From Candidatus Obscuribacterales bacterium (lineage in GTDB: Bacteria > Cyanobacteriota > Vampirovibrionia > Obscuribacterales > Obscuribacteraceae), in assembly GCA_019746975.1 (NCBI GenBank), contig JAIERK010000010.1, positions 1 to 64,000 of the forward strand: a DNA stretch of 64,000 nt, in the 5' to 3' direction. Shown here piece by piece: positions 43,270 through 53,189 of the stretch. The notes beneath the pieces are model-generated. The model did no database searches. It worked only from the letters and a program-made list of their open reading frames with translations, and was not told the origin of the DNA. A program made the translations under genes and the position numbers. Numbering within the stretch: the stretch's first letter is position 1; every line of letters begins with the position of its first letter.

Positions 43270-44757
43270 ATGAAGCCCCGAGGACTCGCAAGAACAACCA
43301 TGTTGGTGACAATGCTCACCAGCGGTCTCTTGAATACCCTGGCAGCGCCCGCGTTTGCCGCTGGACGAGAGGTCGAAGTGCCCGATTTGCAGTTTCAATC
43401 GGCACAACCGACCAAGGCGATGAGCCTCAGAGAGAGCGTCGATTTAGCACTTAGAAACTACCCATCGATTCGCCAGAAGTTTTTCAAACTGCGCGCAGCC
43501 AAGGCCAATGTCTCTCTGGCAAAAATGCAGTACCTGCCCAATTTGAACGTCGACACACAGGTATCGGCTGTTACCGGTAACCGCATCGCCAGTGTTGTCA
43601 TGAACAACGTATCAGGCTTCGACACGGTGCCCGTCGACTCAGGACCGCCCGTTTCATCAACAAGCTTGAAGCCCATATGCAATAACTTGCAAGGTCTCAA
43701 CCTCAACTGGCTACTCGTCGACTTCGGTCTGCGCAAGGCCAACGATAAATTCGCCGACGCAGATGCGAGGACAGCGCGCGCCGATGAGCGCCTCACCGAG
43801 CTGGACGTTGCCTTTGCAACCGCAGAAGCTTTTTTCCACGCAGCAGCGGCGAAGCAGATAATTCTCGCAAGAATAGCCGAACTCGAACACATGGAAGCCG
43901 CCAAGCTGCGCGTCAAAACGCTCGTGGCCGAAGGCTTGAGACCAGGTGCCGATGCAGCCGATCTGGACTTCGAAGTCGCCAAAGCCCGAATTGATGTGAT
44001 CAAAGCCGAGAAAGATTTCCGGCTGTCTCTCGTAGACCTGGCCGAAAAAATGGGGCTAACTACACATGACATCGACATAGTCAGCGACCCGGTTGTCCGA
44101 GGTCCCACGACAATCGCTCTCGGCACCCCGGTTGACCTCACGTCGCATCCTTTGGCACGATTCAAGCTCGCCGAGATGGACCGCTGGCGGGCGAAGCGCG
44201 TAGTGCTCGACAAAGCGTACCGCCCTCACCTGTGGCTCAACTCTTCGCTTTGGGGCAGAGGCAGCGGCGACCCGGTTAACCCGATAAAATCTGTGGCTGG
44301 TGGTTTTTTGCCGCAAGTGTTTAACTACATGGTTGGCGTCTCTTTCAGTTTTCCGATTCTCGAGTACTTTCCACTAAAGGCGCAAAAGAGTATGGCTAGA
44401 AGCAATGAATTGGCTGCTCGTGCCGATTTTGATGTAGCGATGCTGTTGCTCGAAAAGAAAGATGCGAGTAGCCGCATCATGCTGGAACAGGCACGAAAAG
44501 TGGCAGACGAGACACCAAAGCTGGTTGATGCTGCACGCGTCAGAGAGATTAATGTAGTAAAACGATATAGTGTCGGATTGACCAACGTCGTGGCTCTAGC
44601 TCTGGCAGAGGAAAACCTCGCCAAAGCAAACGTGGAGAACGCGGTGGCTCAGATTGAGGTGTGGCGAGCGATTCTTGCACTCGGCTACGCACAAGGTGAC
44701 TTGCAGAACTTTTTTAAGTTGGTGGATATCGCAGAAGGAGAGACACGATCCCAGTAA
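43270..44757 (+). CDS. TolC-family outer-membrane efflux protein
   Basis: 495 aa. Signal peptide to about residue 31 (TLAAPAFAAG), then the OMF pattern: LRESVDLALRNYPSIR, LNLNWLLVDFGLRKANDKFAD (LxxxDxG..R), and a second structural repeat with GVSFSFPILEYFPLKAQKS and VKRYSVGLTNVVALALAEENL. It would form the trimeric channel that takes substrate to the outside. It opens a three-gene operon with an RND pump (24 bp downstream) and an adaptor. ATG 43270; ribosome site weak. An outer membrane is implied. Substrate unknown. Confidence 0.92.
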   Translation: MKPRGLARTTMLVTMLTSGLLNTLAAPAFAAGREVEVPDLQFQSAQPTKAMSLRESVDLALRNYPSIRQKFFKLRAAKANVSLAKMQYLPNLNVDTQVSAVTGNRIASVVMNNVSGFDTVPVDSGPPVSSTSLKPICNNLQGLNLNWLLVDFGLRKANDKFADADARTARADERLTELDVAFATAEAFFHAAAAKQIILARIAELEHMEAAKLRVKTLVAEGLRPGADAADLDFEVAKARIDVIKAEKDFRLSLVDLAEKMGLTTHDIDIVSDPVVRGPTTIALGTPVDLTSHPLARFKLAEMDRWRAKRVVLDKAYRPHLWLNSSLWGRGSGDPVNPIKSVAGGFLPQVFNYMVGVSFSFPILEYFPLKAQKSMARSNELAARADFDVAMLLLEKKDASSRIMLEQARKVADETPKLVDAARVREINVVKRYSVGLTNVVALALAEENLAKANVENAVAQIEVWRAILALGYAQGDLQNFFKLVDIAEGETRSQ

Positions 44758-44781
44758 TCTGGGTCGGAGAAAAGGAAAAGT

Positions 44782-47700
44782 ATGTGGATTGTCGCATGGG
44801 CTATGAAACGACCGATCACTGTGGTGGCGGCAGTTTTAAGCATCATTCTGATCTCAATCATGGCAATCACCGGGATGAAGCGGGACATCTTTCCTGACCT
44901 GAAAGTCCCAGCTATCTATGTGATTCAGGGCTACGGCGGTATGTCGCCGCAGCAGATCGAGGGCTACATCACTTCGAGCTACGAGCTCTTCTTCCTTTAC
45001 GTGCCTGGCATCGAGCACATGGAATCGCAGTCGATTCAGAATCTCAGTCTGATCAAAGTTTTCTTCCAATCGGACACCGACATGGCTAGCGCCATGGCTG
45101 GTATCGTGGCTATGGCCAACCGAGCGACAAGCTTGATGCCGCACGGCACCTATAACCCATTCGTCCTGCGATTCGACGCGGGCAGCTTGCCGGTCGGACA
45201 GCTCGTGCTCTCGTCCGACACTAAATCAGTTAAAGAACTAGAAGACTTAGCATACACCAGAATCAGACCGATGCTCGCCACCGTCCCCGGTGCAGAAGCT
45301 CCGCCGCCCTTCGGTGGCAACATTCGTACGATTGTTGTAAACGTTGATGCAGACAAGCTCAGAAGATACAACATCTCAGGAGATGAAGTAATTAAGGCAC
45401 TGGAAACAGGCAACAAAGTCTTGCCCTCCGGCAACGTCCGTACCGGTGACTATCTGCGTATCGCGCCGGTCAACTCCGACCTTCCGGACATTCATCAATT
45501 AGATTACCTGCCGATTCGGACGGGACACGGTCCTCAGATCTTCATCAAAGATATTGGCACAGTCGAAGATTCGGCCGACATCCTTTGCGGATATGCTCTT
45601 TATCAAGGCAAACGTACAGTTTATATTCCTGCTGTAAAACGCGCGGACGCGTCAACCGTCTCGGTCGTAGACGCTCTCAAAGCAGCTCTTCCACGGATGC
45701 AATCGATCTTGCCGTCCGACGTGAAGATCAGCTACGAATTCGACCAGTCGAAATACGTCAGAGAAGCAATAGAAAACGTCTTCCACGAAGGGCTGCTCGG
45801 CACCCTGCTTCCAGGGTTAATGATCCTGCTTTTCTTGCGCGACTTCAGAAGCACGCTCATCGTCGTCACAAGTATTCCACTGTCACTTCTGTCCGCAATT
45901 GTTGGTCTATCGTTGTGCGGTCAAACTTTCAACATCCAGACGTTGAGCGGCTTGGCGCTATCCATCGGAATTCTCGTAGACGAGGCCACTGTTTGTATTG
46001 AGAACATCCACAGTCACCTAGCAGAAGGGGCGCCGCTCGCGCGAGCAGTCTATGATGCGTGTGTAGAGACTATGGTTCCGCGACTGCTCGCCATGCTTTC
46101 AGTCGTCGCTGTTTTTATCCCGTCATTCTTTATGACTGGTATCACACGAGAACTCTTCATTCCTTTGTCGCTCGCGGTTGGATTCGCTATGATCGCCTCG
46201 ACCACGCTGGCTTCGACGGTGGTTCCGATCATGGCGGTCTGGATCCTGAAGAAGGAGCACAAGGAGCCTAAGAAAGATTTTGTCGATACCTTGAAGGATC
46301 TTCTAGGCAAGTTCATCGGATTTATGATGCCTCTGCGTCATCTGGTCGTCGGCGTCTATGTCGTGGTAGCAGTCTCGATGGTAGTCTTCCTATACGAAGA
46401 TATCGGCAAAGAGCTCTTCCCCGATTCAGGCAGCAAACAATTCCGCGTCAGAATCTCAGCGCCGACCGGAATGCGTGTAGAAGCTCTCGAGAAAAGAGTG
46501 CTTAAAACAATCGAGTTAGTGAAAGAGCAAGTCGGACCAGACAACGTTGAAAAGACGCTCGGCTATGCCGGTCAGCAGCCACCTATGTTCCCTATCAGCT
46601 CTGCATTTCTGTGGACCAGTGGGCCGCATCAAGCGGTTCTTGATGTGCAGCTCAAAGAAACCATGAAGATCGACATGGCCGATCTGAAGGATAAACTCAG
46701 AGTCAAACTCACCAAAGAATTGCCGGACACCCTTTTCTCCTTCGAACCCGGCGACTTGGTCAGCCAGATCATGAACCTCGGATCGCCGACGCCTATTAAG
46801 GTCCAGGTAATGGGACCCGACATGGTCGCCAACAAGCTATTCGCTAACAAGGTCCTCGCAGAGCTCCGTGGCGACAAAAAGCTGCGCGATTTGCAGTGGG
46901 GTCAACCATTGGATTATCCCTCGTGCGAAATCGACATCGATAGAGAGCTCGCAGGACAGCTTGGTGTGACACCAGAAGACATCGGCATGTCGTTGCAGCC
47001 CGCATTCTTCTCTAGTCGCTTCGTGCATCTTAGCCTCTGGCGTGACGCAAAGAGCGGATTCTCTTATCAAGTCCAGGTGCAGGTCCCGCAAGATCAGATT
47101 CGCTCGAAAGACGACATTGAAAAATTCCCCACGATGAACAGCAGCAAGCGCATCGAGATGTCGGAGTATGAGGATAGGCTCGAAGACCCGGATACTGACA
47201 AATACTATCCTGGCAATCATACTCGCCGACTCCAGCGCCCTCTAATCGGCGACGTCGCCAAAGTCAAGTATGGTGTCACCGACGGTGAATTCGATCGGTA
47301 CAACATGATGCGCACAGTCTCTATTACTGCCAACCTCGAAGGCAAAGATCTGGGTCGCGTCGGAGAGTCCGTCAAGGACGCAGTGCGCCGCTGCGGCAAG
47401 CCGCCACAGGGAGTTTTCGTACAGGTGGCAGGTCAGATTCCGCTGCTCGAAGATACTTTCTTCCACCTTCTCACAGGATTGTTATTGGCGGTCGTCGTTA
47501 TCACATTGATGCTCCTTGCGTACTTCCAGCAATCCAGAATCGTGTTGGTCGTGATGTCCACGACACCCGCAATCCTCCTGGGCGTGCTGACTATTCTCAC
47601 CATAACTGGTACCACACTCAACGTTCAATCTTTCATGGGCGCCATCATGGCGACCGGGGTCGGTATCGCCAACGCGATTCTGCTCATCGTTTTTGCGGAG

Positions 47701-47973
47701 CAGAATCGAGTCGAGGGGATGACAGCTAAACAGGCAGCGATCCACGGTGCACAAAGCCGCATGCGACCGATTCTGATGACCTCAATCGCGATGGTAGCGG
47801 GTATGGTGCCGATGGCTATATCGGAAGGACAGAGCGCGTCCCTGGGTCGCGCAGTGATCGGCGGATTGAGCATGTCGACGTTGTCCGTTCTGACTATTCT
47901 TCCACTCGTCTATGCGATTGTTCAAGCGAAGGCATCAGTCAAACTCAAATCACTGCACCCTGACGATCAATGA
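44782..47973 (+). CDS. RND-type efflux pump, inner-membrane subunit
   Basis: 1063 aa, normal for AcrB/CusA-like pumps, with about 12 membrane helices and two large periplasmic loops. Helix 4 reads LALSIGILVDEATVCIENI: D400-E401 stand at the AcrB D407/D408 positions. Helix 10 reads GVGIANAILLIVFAE, so A963 replaces AcrB K940. The pump thus belongs to the RND subgroup without that Lys, in which coupling differs. The N-terminal MKRPITVVAAV and GMKRDIFPDL, and GIEHMESQS, are usual. AAGGAAAAGT precedes ATG 44782. It is the second gene of the operon; the proton-driven export substrate cannot be predicted. Confidence 0.95.
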   Translation: MWIVAWAMKRPITVVAAVLSIILISIMAITGMKRDIFPDLKVPAIYVIQGYGGMSPQQIEGYITSSYELFFLYVPGIEHMESQSIQNLSLIKVFFQSDTDMASAMAGIVAMANRATSLMPHGTYNPFVLRFDAGSLPVGQLVLSSDTKSVKELEDLAYTRIRPMLATVPGAEAPPPFGGNIRTIVVNVDADKLRRYNISGDEVIKALETGNKVLPSGNVRTGDYLRIAPVNSDLPDIHQLDYLPIRTGHGPQIFIKDIGTVEDSADILCGYALYQGKRTVYIPAVKRADASTVSVVDALKAALPRMQSILPSDVKISYEFDQSKYVREAIENVFHEGLLGTLLPGLMILLFLRDFRSTLIVVTSIPLSLLSAIVGLSLCGQTFNIQTLSGLALSIGILVDEATVCIENIHSHLAEGAPLARAVYDACVETMVPRLLAMLSVVAVFIPSFFMTGITRELFIPLSLAVGFAMIASTTLASTVVPIMAVWILKKEHKEPKKDFVDTLKDLLGKFIGFMMPLRHLVVGVYVVVAVSMVVFLYEDIGKELFPDSGSKQFRVRISAPTGMRVEALEKRVLKTIELVKEQVGPDNVEKTLGYAGQQPPMFPISSAFLWTSGPHQAVLDVQLKETMKIDMADLKDKLRVKLTKELPDTLFSFEPGDLVSQIMNLGSPTPIKVQVMGPDMVANKLFANKVLAELRGDKKLRDLQWGQPLDYPSCEIDIDRELAGQLGVTPEDIGMSLQPAFFSSRFVHLSLWRDAKSGFSYQVQVQVPQDQIRSKDDIEKFPTMNSSKRIEMSEYEDRLEDPDTDKYYPGNHTRRLQRPLIGDVAKVKYGVTDGEFDRYNMMRTVSITANLEGKDLGRVGESVKDAVRRCGKPPQGVFVQVAGQIPLLEDTFFHLLTGLLLAVVVITLMLLAYFQQSRIVLVVMSTTPAILLGVLTILTITGTTLNVQSFMGAIMATGVGIANAILLIVFAEQNRVEGMTAKQAAIHGAQSRMRPILMTSIAMVAGMVPMAISEGQSASLGRAVIGGLSMSTLSVLTILPLVYAIVQAKASVKLKSLHPDDQ

Positions 47974-47988
47974 CTTTAGGTAAGGAAA

Positions 47989-49353
47989 ATGGATAGCGAA
48001 CACCAAATACCAGAACTACCGGAGCATGGCACTGAGATCGACTCAGAGAAGCTGCACGAGATTTTCACACTAAAGAACATACTCTTCGCACTGGTAGTAG
48101 TGGCCCTCGCAGGCGTAGCATTTTTCTTTCTTTGGGAGCGCAAGAACAGACCCATAGTCAACGATCACGAGAAGAGTGAAGTCGTCGTCCCGGTTAATGT
48201 GGTCCCTGTGGTGAAGAAAGTCCTGTTCCGCGAGGATCAGCTGCCCGGAGAAATCGAAGCTTATCAGGACGTGCTGATTTACCCAAAGGTGCCTGGATTC
48301 GTCAAAGAGATCAACGTCGACCGAGGCTCGATGGTCAAGAAAGGCAAGCTGATGGTTCGTATGTACGCACCTGAATACCTCGCCAAGCGACATGAGGCAG
48401 CAGCAAAGGTTGCCGCTGCTAAAGCGGCGTTAGCAAGTGAGGAATCGAAGCTACAAGATCTGAAAGCCGAGCTCGACAAACGGAGAGCAAATCTGCTCGC
48501 CGACCAGTCCACTTATCAGCGCGTATACGCTGCGTCGCTCGTTCCCGGTGTGATCGCGGACAACGATGTCGTTCAATGGTCGCAAACAGTCCAGGCTGAT
48601 CGGCAAGAAGTCAATTCGTTTATCAAAAGAGTCAATTCCAAAGATCACGAAGTCTCCATGCGGCATGAAGAGGTCGATGCGATGATCAAAGCATTCGAAA
48701 GCTTCGCCGACTTCGCATCATATTTGGAAATCTACGCACCATTCGACGGGTATATCACCGACCGAAAAATGCACGTGGGAAGCTTCGTCGGACCCGATGG
48801 CACGGGCGCCTATCCGCCGATTTGCAGACTGAAGCAGCTCGATCTTTTGAGAATCATCGCACCGGTTCCTGAGGAGTTGGTCGGCGGAGTGATCATTGGT
48901 TCCGAGGTCGAATTCACTGTATCGTCATTTCCCGGAAGGCGCTTCAAGGGCACGGTCGCGAGGATAAGCAATAGCCTGGATAAAGAAACCAGAACGATGC
49001 CGGTAGAACTCAATTACCTCAATCCCGACTTCAAAATTGTTCCCGGAATGTTCACGAAGGTCTACTGGCCATCACGCAGACAAGATACGAGTTTGTTTGT
49101 CCCTATCTCTGCTGTTGTCTCGACACCGCTAAGCACTTTCGTTTGCAAGGTCGACAACGACCGCGTAGACTGGGTCAACGTGCGGAAAGGCGAGCTGATG
49201 GACAACATGGTGGAAGTATTCGGTGACCTGAAAGTAGGCGATATGGTGGCAGAGCAAGGAAGCGAAGAGCTCATCAATCAATCGCGCGTAAAGCCGGTAG
49301 GCAAGCCGCTCAAGGTAAGCACAACAACAACCAGTCAAGAAGTCGCTAGATAA
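47989..49353 (+). CDS. RND periplasmic adaptor (membrane fusion protein)
   Basis: 454 aa. N-terminal membrane anchor near 24-45 (NILFALVVVALAGVAFFFLWE) instead of a lipobox. Then the first lipoyl half (VLIYPKVPGFVKEINVDRGSMVKKGKLMVRM), a long alpha-hairpin with the Ala/Glu-rich helix (KVAAAKAALASEESKLQDLKA), the second lipoyl half (LEIYAPFDGYITDRKMHVGSFV) and beta-barrel (LDLLRIIAPVPEELVGGV). It links the pump with the outer-membrane channel. AAGGAAA at 47981 is the ribosome site, 15 bp after the pump stop. Order OMF-RND-MFP is the reverse of the usual adaptor-first layout. Confidence 0.93.
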   Translation: MDSEHQIPELPEHGTEIDSEKLHEIFTLKNILFALVVVALAGVAFFFLWERKNRPIVNDHEKSEVVVPVNVVPVVKKVLFREDQLPGEIEAYQDVLIYPKVPGFVKEINVDRGSMVKKGKLMVRMYAPEYLAKRHEAAAKVAAAKAALASEESKLQDLKAELDKRRANLLADQSTYQRVYAASLVPGVIADNDVVQWSQTVQADRQEVNSFIKRVNSKDHEVSMRHEEVDAMIKAFESFADFASYLEIYAPFDGYITDRKMHVGSFVGPDGTGAYPPICRLKQLDLLRIIAPVPEELVGGVIIGSEVEFTVSSFPGRRFKGTVARISNSLDKETRTMPVELNYLNPDFKIVPGMFTKVYWPSRRQDTSLFVPISAVVSTPLSTFVCKVDNDRVDWVNVRKGELMDNMVEVFGDLKVGDMVAEQGSEELINQSRVKPVGKPLKVSTTTTSQEVAR

Positions 49354-49453
49354 ATTTGCGTTCACTCCTTAAATTTACGATCGCATGTTGCGGACGTCTA
49401 GTTTCCGGAGTACTTAAGAATCTCGGGCAAGAACATATTCCAACTCGCTCTAT

Positions 49454-49470
49454 GCCGGCGAGACTCCGGC
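49454..49470. repeat. Palindromic repeat, copy 4, intergenic
   Basis: GCCGGCG-AGA-CTCCGGC followed by GGTCCCAGGGGCT. Same family as the three copies at 41942-42162, with one mismatch in the right arm, between the efflux operon and the next gene. Confidence 0.8.
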
Positions 49471-49581
49471 GGTCCCAGGGGCTCTGCCATTCGGGCAAAT
49501 TGCACTACGATTAGCAACTATCTATCGCACTAGACATGAGCGAGCTCGTCCGGCGATGTCTAGTTCATCGAACATTTCTGT

Positions 49582-51225
49582 TTAGAGAGCTTTCGATTGG
49601 CTGAGAATTTGCCCGGCCCGCGCCTCGACTTCCGATGCTTTCGAACTCTTATCCAACCGGCGAAGGACCTGCGCATAGTCTTTGAGACAAGCAGCTAAGA
49701 GTGGGTTGTTGGCGCCGACAGCACGTTCCGTACTCGCTACCGCCCATTCATAAATGGTGCATGAACTGTCGAGCTGTCCCTGTTGGAAATACAGGTATGC
49801 CAGTCCGTTGAGAATTCCAGCGGTCTCTATACTATTGGGACCGAGGGTAGACTGGGCAGCAGTCAAGGCAGTGCGATAGAGCTTCACCGCGTCATCGATA
49901 TTGTTCAACTGAAACTCAACAGAAGCTAGAGCAGACATCGTGTTGATCGTAAGAACATTGCTGCTGCCATAAGTAGATCGGTAGATTGAAAGCGCCCTGG
50001 TCAAAAGCGGTTTCGCCTCCCGATACTTCTCCTGAGCAACATACAGTTGAGCTAAACCGTTGAGATCGTTGGCGACCGATGGGTGGTTTGGTCCAAGCGA
50101 ATTGATGTCCGTCGCGATCATTCGCTGATACTGAGACTCGCTCAAGCGATATCGACTTTGCGAGAACACCGTATCGCTCACGACTTTGAATGCCGGATTC
50201 AGCGTGTCATCTGAAGCAGGAAGATGTATTCCGCGAAGAGCAACAGCTGTGTTCTCCGATGTTTCACCGGCGCGCGATGCTGTGAGCTGAGAATCACTCT
50301 GCTGTTGAAATTGAGATTTTGCCGAGTTGGTTTGCTGCGCATGCTGCCAGTCGCTAGACACTGGACCACTCAAGGATTGAGGGTCCTGCCTGTCGCCCGG
50401 CGACGTAGGCTGTGACTTGGCTGTTTTCCAACCACCGGACGCGGACCTATTCGACGAGGTTACCGAATCACCAGAACGCAGATAGGAAGAGCCTCCATCC
50501 TTAGCCGGTCTCATCCCATCATTCATAATGTCGGACTGAAAATCCTTGATTAGATCTGTGTCGGAAGTATCGTCTTTTCGGATCAAGTCCTTGTACTCAT
50601 GCATCACGACATTAAGTTGATCGGCAGCCTCCAGATTTGGAGACTGCGATAAGATCGAGATTGCCCGCTTGTAATTAGCAGAAGCAGCGTCACGGCGCCC
50701 AGTTTTGCCATTGACTCGACCAAGCCCATGCAGCGCTTTCGCAGCCATCGGGCTATACGGTCCATAATGCTTTTCAGTGAGATTGAGAGCGCGGTTATAG
50801 TAATTCATCGCCACGGAATGGTTGCCGGCAGATTCTTCAATGGACCCGAGTTCCATAAGGATCGGCTCGACGCTGGCGCTATCCGCGCCACTTTTCTTGG
50901 AAATCCTCGAAAGCACACTTTGCAAGATTGTGCGAGCTTCGCCGGCTCTGTCGAGAAGCTTGAGAGACTCGGCAAGCTTCAACTGACACTTATCGATGTC
51001 CTCACTTTTGTTGGACTGTTTCTTCACAAGACCAACAGCCTTACGAAACTGCTGCTCTGCGCGGCCAGGCGTTTCAGCACTTAGCGCTTGCATACCCTGC
51101 TCATAGGCGCTCGACCAAGACTGGTCGGATGCCGCCTGCGCGAGCTGCAAATGGCAGGCTACCAACGCGCTCAACAGCGATGTTGTCACGACTCTGAGCT
51201 TTCGCTTCTTGTGTTTTGAACTCAC
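49582..51225 (-). CDS. Secreted TPR protein
   Basis: 547 aa. Start taken at GTG 51225, which gives a textbook signal peptide: basic KHKKRKLR, hydrophobic core VVTTSLLSALVACHLQ, then AQAAS; the frame opens earlier at TTG 51312. TPR units follow (PGRAEQQFRKAVGLV, NHSVAMNYYNRAL). A Ser/Gln-rich disordered linker (about 230-330) separates them from a second TPR block beginning YQRMIATDINSLGPNHPSVANDL, then KYREAKPLLTRALSIYR. It shares this second block with the protein at 40315, so the two are paralogues. Confidence 0.82.
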   Translation of the reverse strand: MSSKHKKRKLRVVTTSLLSALVACHLQLAQAASDQSWSSAYEQGMQALSAETPGRAEQQFRKAVGLVKKQSNKSEDIDKCQLKLAESLKLLDRAGEARTILQSVLSRISKKSGADSASVEPILMELGSIEESAGNHSVAMNYYNRALNLTEKHYGPYSPMAAKALHGLGRVNGKTGRRDAASANYKRAISILSQSPNLEAADQLNVVMHEYKDLIRKDDTSDTDLIKDFQSDIMNDGMRPAKDGGSSYLRSGDSVTSSNRSASGGWKTAKSQPTSPGDRQDPQSLSGPVSSDWQHAQQTNSAKSQFQQQSDSQLTASRAGETSENTAVALRGIHLPASDDTLNPAFKVVSDTVFSQSRYRLSESQYQRMIATDINSLGPNHPSVANDLNGLAQLYVAQEKYREAKPLLTRALSIYRSTYGSSNVLTINTMSALASVEFQLNNIDDAVKLYRTALTAAQSTLGPNSIETAGILNGLAYLYFQQGQLDSSCTIYEWAVASTERAVGANNPLLAACLKDYAQVLRRLDKSSKASEVEARAGQILSQSKAL

Positions 51226-51355
51226 CGATCCTGCCCGCCAACGGAATGCATCCCTATTGTACAAAACTTCCGTTGCCAGGTTGTTTTTCGATGCAAAAGC
51301 CGCTTGTGTCAATCCCAGAAATCGGCGCTATTGCTCCACATACAACCAGACGGGC

Positions 51356-52087
51356 TTATGTACCTTTGCAACACTTCAATACCGCTACACTGAAATCATG
51401 AAGGAAGTCCCACCAATACTTCTCGTCAAAGTCCGGCCCACTGGCGCTCACGAAATTCGTCCATTCAATCTCGGTGAACCCTGCAGACCGAAGCGCGCGC
51501 TGATACGTCCCGGGCTCATAATGGAAATGCTCGATTACAAAATCGAACTTGTCGCCTACGTAATGACTGCGTTTGACTTTCGTTGCGTCTTGAATTGGGC
51601 CCTCAGTCTCCACCTTGACACCATATTTAATACCGCTATGGGTGGGAACAGATGGATTCTCGTTGAACGCTATGAATTTACCGCCAGGCTTAAGGTTGAG
51701 GCCGATAGATCGGATCATTAGCTCCAGCTGCTCGACCGACGATGCGTAATGCAAGAGAAAGCCACCGAATACGACGTCGAACTCACCGATTTTTCCGAGT
51801 TGCGCGACATCGCCAACCAAGTATTCGATGCCGAGCGGCTCCTTCTTCTCCTGTTGTTTTGCAAGTTCTACCATCTCGCTGGATATATCGACTCCTACGA
51901 CATGGCTCGCTCCCCACTCCTTCATAAAGCGCGTAAAAAATCCGGAGCCACAGGCCAGATCCAGCACCTGCTTGCCATGTAGATCACCAAGAAAATGCTT
52001 CGCTGATGGGATAAAAATCACTTCGCGATCGCTACGCGTATTGACGCTCTGGTCATACTGCTCGGCGATGCTGTCGTACTGAGTCAT
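51356..52087 (-). CDS. Class I SAM-dependent methyltransferase
   Basis: 243 aa. MTQYDSIAEQYDQSV is the typical N-terminus of UbiE/COQ5-like and related enzymes. LDLACGSGFFTRFM is motif I (SAM binding), VVGVDISSEMVELA motif post-I, LVGDVAQLGKIGEFDVVFGGFLLHYA motif II, and LNLKPGGKFIAF motif III. ATG 52087 with GGAAGG 5 nt upstream. Substrate unknown; no neighbour suggests one. Confidence 0.92.
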   Translation of the reverse strand: MTQYDSIAEQYDQSVNTRSDREVIFIPSAKHFLGDLHGKQVLDLACGSGFFTRFMKEWGASHVVGVDISSEMVELAKQQEKKEPLGIEYLVGDVAQLGKIGEFDVVFGGFLLHYASSVEQLELMIRSIGLNLKPGGKFIAFNENPSVPTHSGIKYGVKVETEGPIQDATKVKRSHYVGDKFDFVIEHFHYEPGTYQRALRSAGFTEIEWTNFVSASGPDFDEKYWWDFLHDFSVAVLKCCKGT

Positions 52088-52187
52088 GAGCCTTCCTTCC
52101 GGATACTTCGTGCATGGAAGGCGGATGATAACATCTCGCAGAGCGATCTACAACCACTGTGTCGTCGCCCAAGCTCTGAGATCGCAA

Positions 52188-52661
52188 CTATCTGTTTCCT
52201 AAGAACCGCTGCCAGAGCTCGTTAAGAGCCAAACCTATTCGAGCGACGAAGCTGAAACCAGAACATACGCCTGTCTGCTTCCAATCGGCGAGTTCCGCCG
52301 AGCGTCGTTTCGACTTCTCAGAGCCGTCCCAATGCGACTTCAATAGTTTAGTTACATAAGGACTGTAGACTAGCTTGCTGCGCCAATTGGTCAGGTGCTT
52401 CGCTGGCATCACCATAGTGACGTATTTCTTCGATCCACGATGTCGACCAATCACTTTTACATTCACGTATCCATCGCCCCATAAAGGCGGAAAACAATAA
52501 ACTTTGGTGCCAGGCGAAAAGTGTTTTGTCCCCTTGCGAGACTCTTTGTCCTCGCCAAAGACAGTATTCTCCGCAACATTCGCGACAACGCACCACACTG
52601 GATCAGTGCGCTCCTGATCGACGGCTTCGTCTTCATATTCGTGGTCTTTGTGTTCTGCCAT
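52188..52661 (-). CDS. Hypothetical protein, 157 aa
   Basis: Charged N-terminus (MAEHKDHEYEDEAVDQERTD), then a beta-rich part resembling a small SH3-like barrel (GTKVYCFPPLWGDGYVNVKVIG, RGSKKYVTMVMPAKHLTNW) and a helical C-terminus. No signal or membrane helix. ATG 52661 with GAGGACTAT upstream. Family not recognised; codon use is normal. Confidence 0.72.
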   Translation of the reverse strand: MAEHKDHEYEDEAVDQERTDPVWCVVANVAENTVFGEDKESRKGTKHFSPGTKVYCFPPLWGDGYVNVKVIGRHRGSKKYVTMVMPAKHLTNWRSKLVYSPYVTKLLKSHWDGSEKSKRRSAELADWKQTGVCSGFSFVARIGLALNELWQRFLGNR

Positions 52662-53010
52662 ATAGTCCTCATTCTACAACGTCGTGATCGCGCGAAATCC
52701 AAGAATTCACCTCGCCCGATTTCTGCTTCGCAATTCTGTATCAACTGCATTCGAGAATAGATTGAGGGGTCCCAGACGGGGAAGCAGCTCTGGCAGTGTG
52801 GAGAAAGCGATGGCCGAGACTTTTCCTGACTTTGAAGATTTTAGAGACATACCTACTATCGAACCACCGATACGACCTCCAATCCGGTAGAGCTGCTGCG
52901 AGGCTCCAGTTATTCGACATCTACAGAGGATGCAAAAATCGAGCACGCATTCGATGAGATACTCATTATGCGATACACGCACACTCGTTTACAAACGGAC
53001 CGCAAAAACG
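52662..53010. other. Gene-free spacer
   Basis: 349 bp. Short frames on both strands look accidental. A 71-aa minus frame at 52910-53125 has a hydrophobic stretch but no ribosome site and overlaps the serS promoter. Confidence 0.35.
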
Positions 53011-53038
53011 TTGACAAAGAAATTGATGCAAGTATAGT
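53011..53038 (+). promoter_or_regulatory. Sigma-70-type promoter for serS
   Basis: TTGACA 53011-53016, 16-bp spacer, TATAGT 53033-53038. Transcription would start near 53045, giving a leader of about 175 bases before serS. Confidence 0.6.
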
Positions 53039-53058
53039 GAGTAACATGAGTCGAATAA

Positions 53059-53189
53059 CCCACCGCGCAAATTCATCGTCCTCATCTCTTTCCAAATAGA
53101 GATGTGGGCGCATTTTGTCATTCAACTCGAAATATTGATTGAATCAAGTGTAACGAAGCCCGCAAATTTGCGAGGCTTTTGTTTTTGTT
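53059..53189 (+). promoter_or_regulatory. Structured serS leader with attenuator-like hairpin
   Basis: CATCTCT/AGAGATG hairpin near 53083-53104 enclosed by CCCAC/GTGGG. It is followed by AGCCCGCAAATTTGCGAGGCT (53157-53177), a near-perfect stem, then TTTTGTTTTTGTT. This is a rho-independent terminator shape, yet no plus-strand gene lies upstream, so it would stop the serS transcript itself. An attenuator is the best reading. No T-box consensus was found. Confidence 0.55.

Noticed and set aside
43458-44213. 251-aa minus frame inside the TolC-like gene
   Set aside because: Ser/Ala/Arg-rich shadow of a GC-rich coding region.
52910-53125. 71-aa minus frame with a hydrophobic stretch
   Set aside because: No ribosome site and it covers the serS promoter and leader; kept only as a weak alternative.
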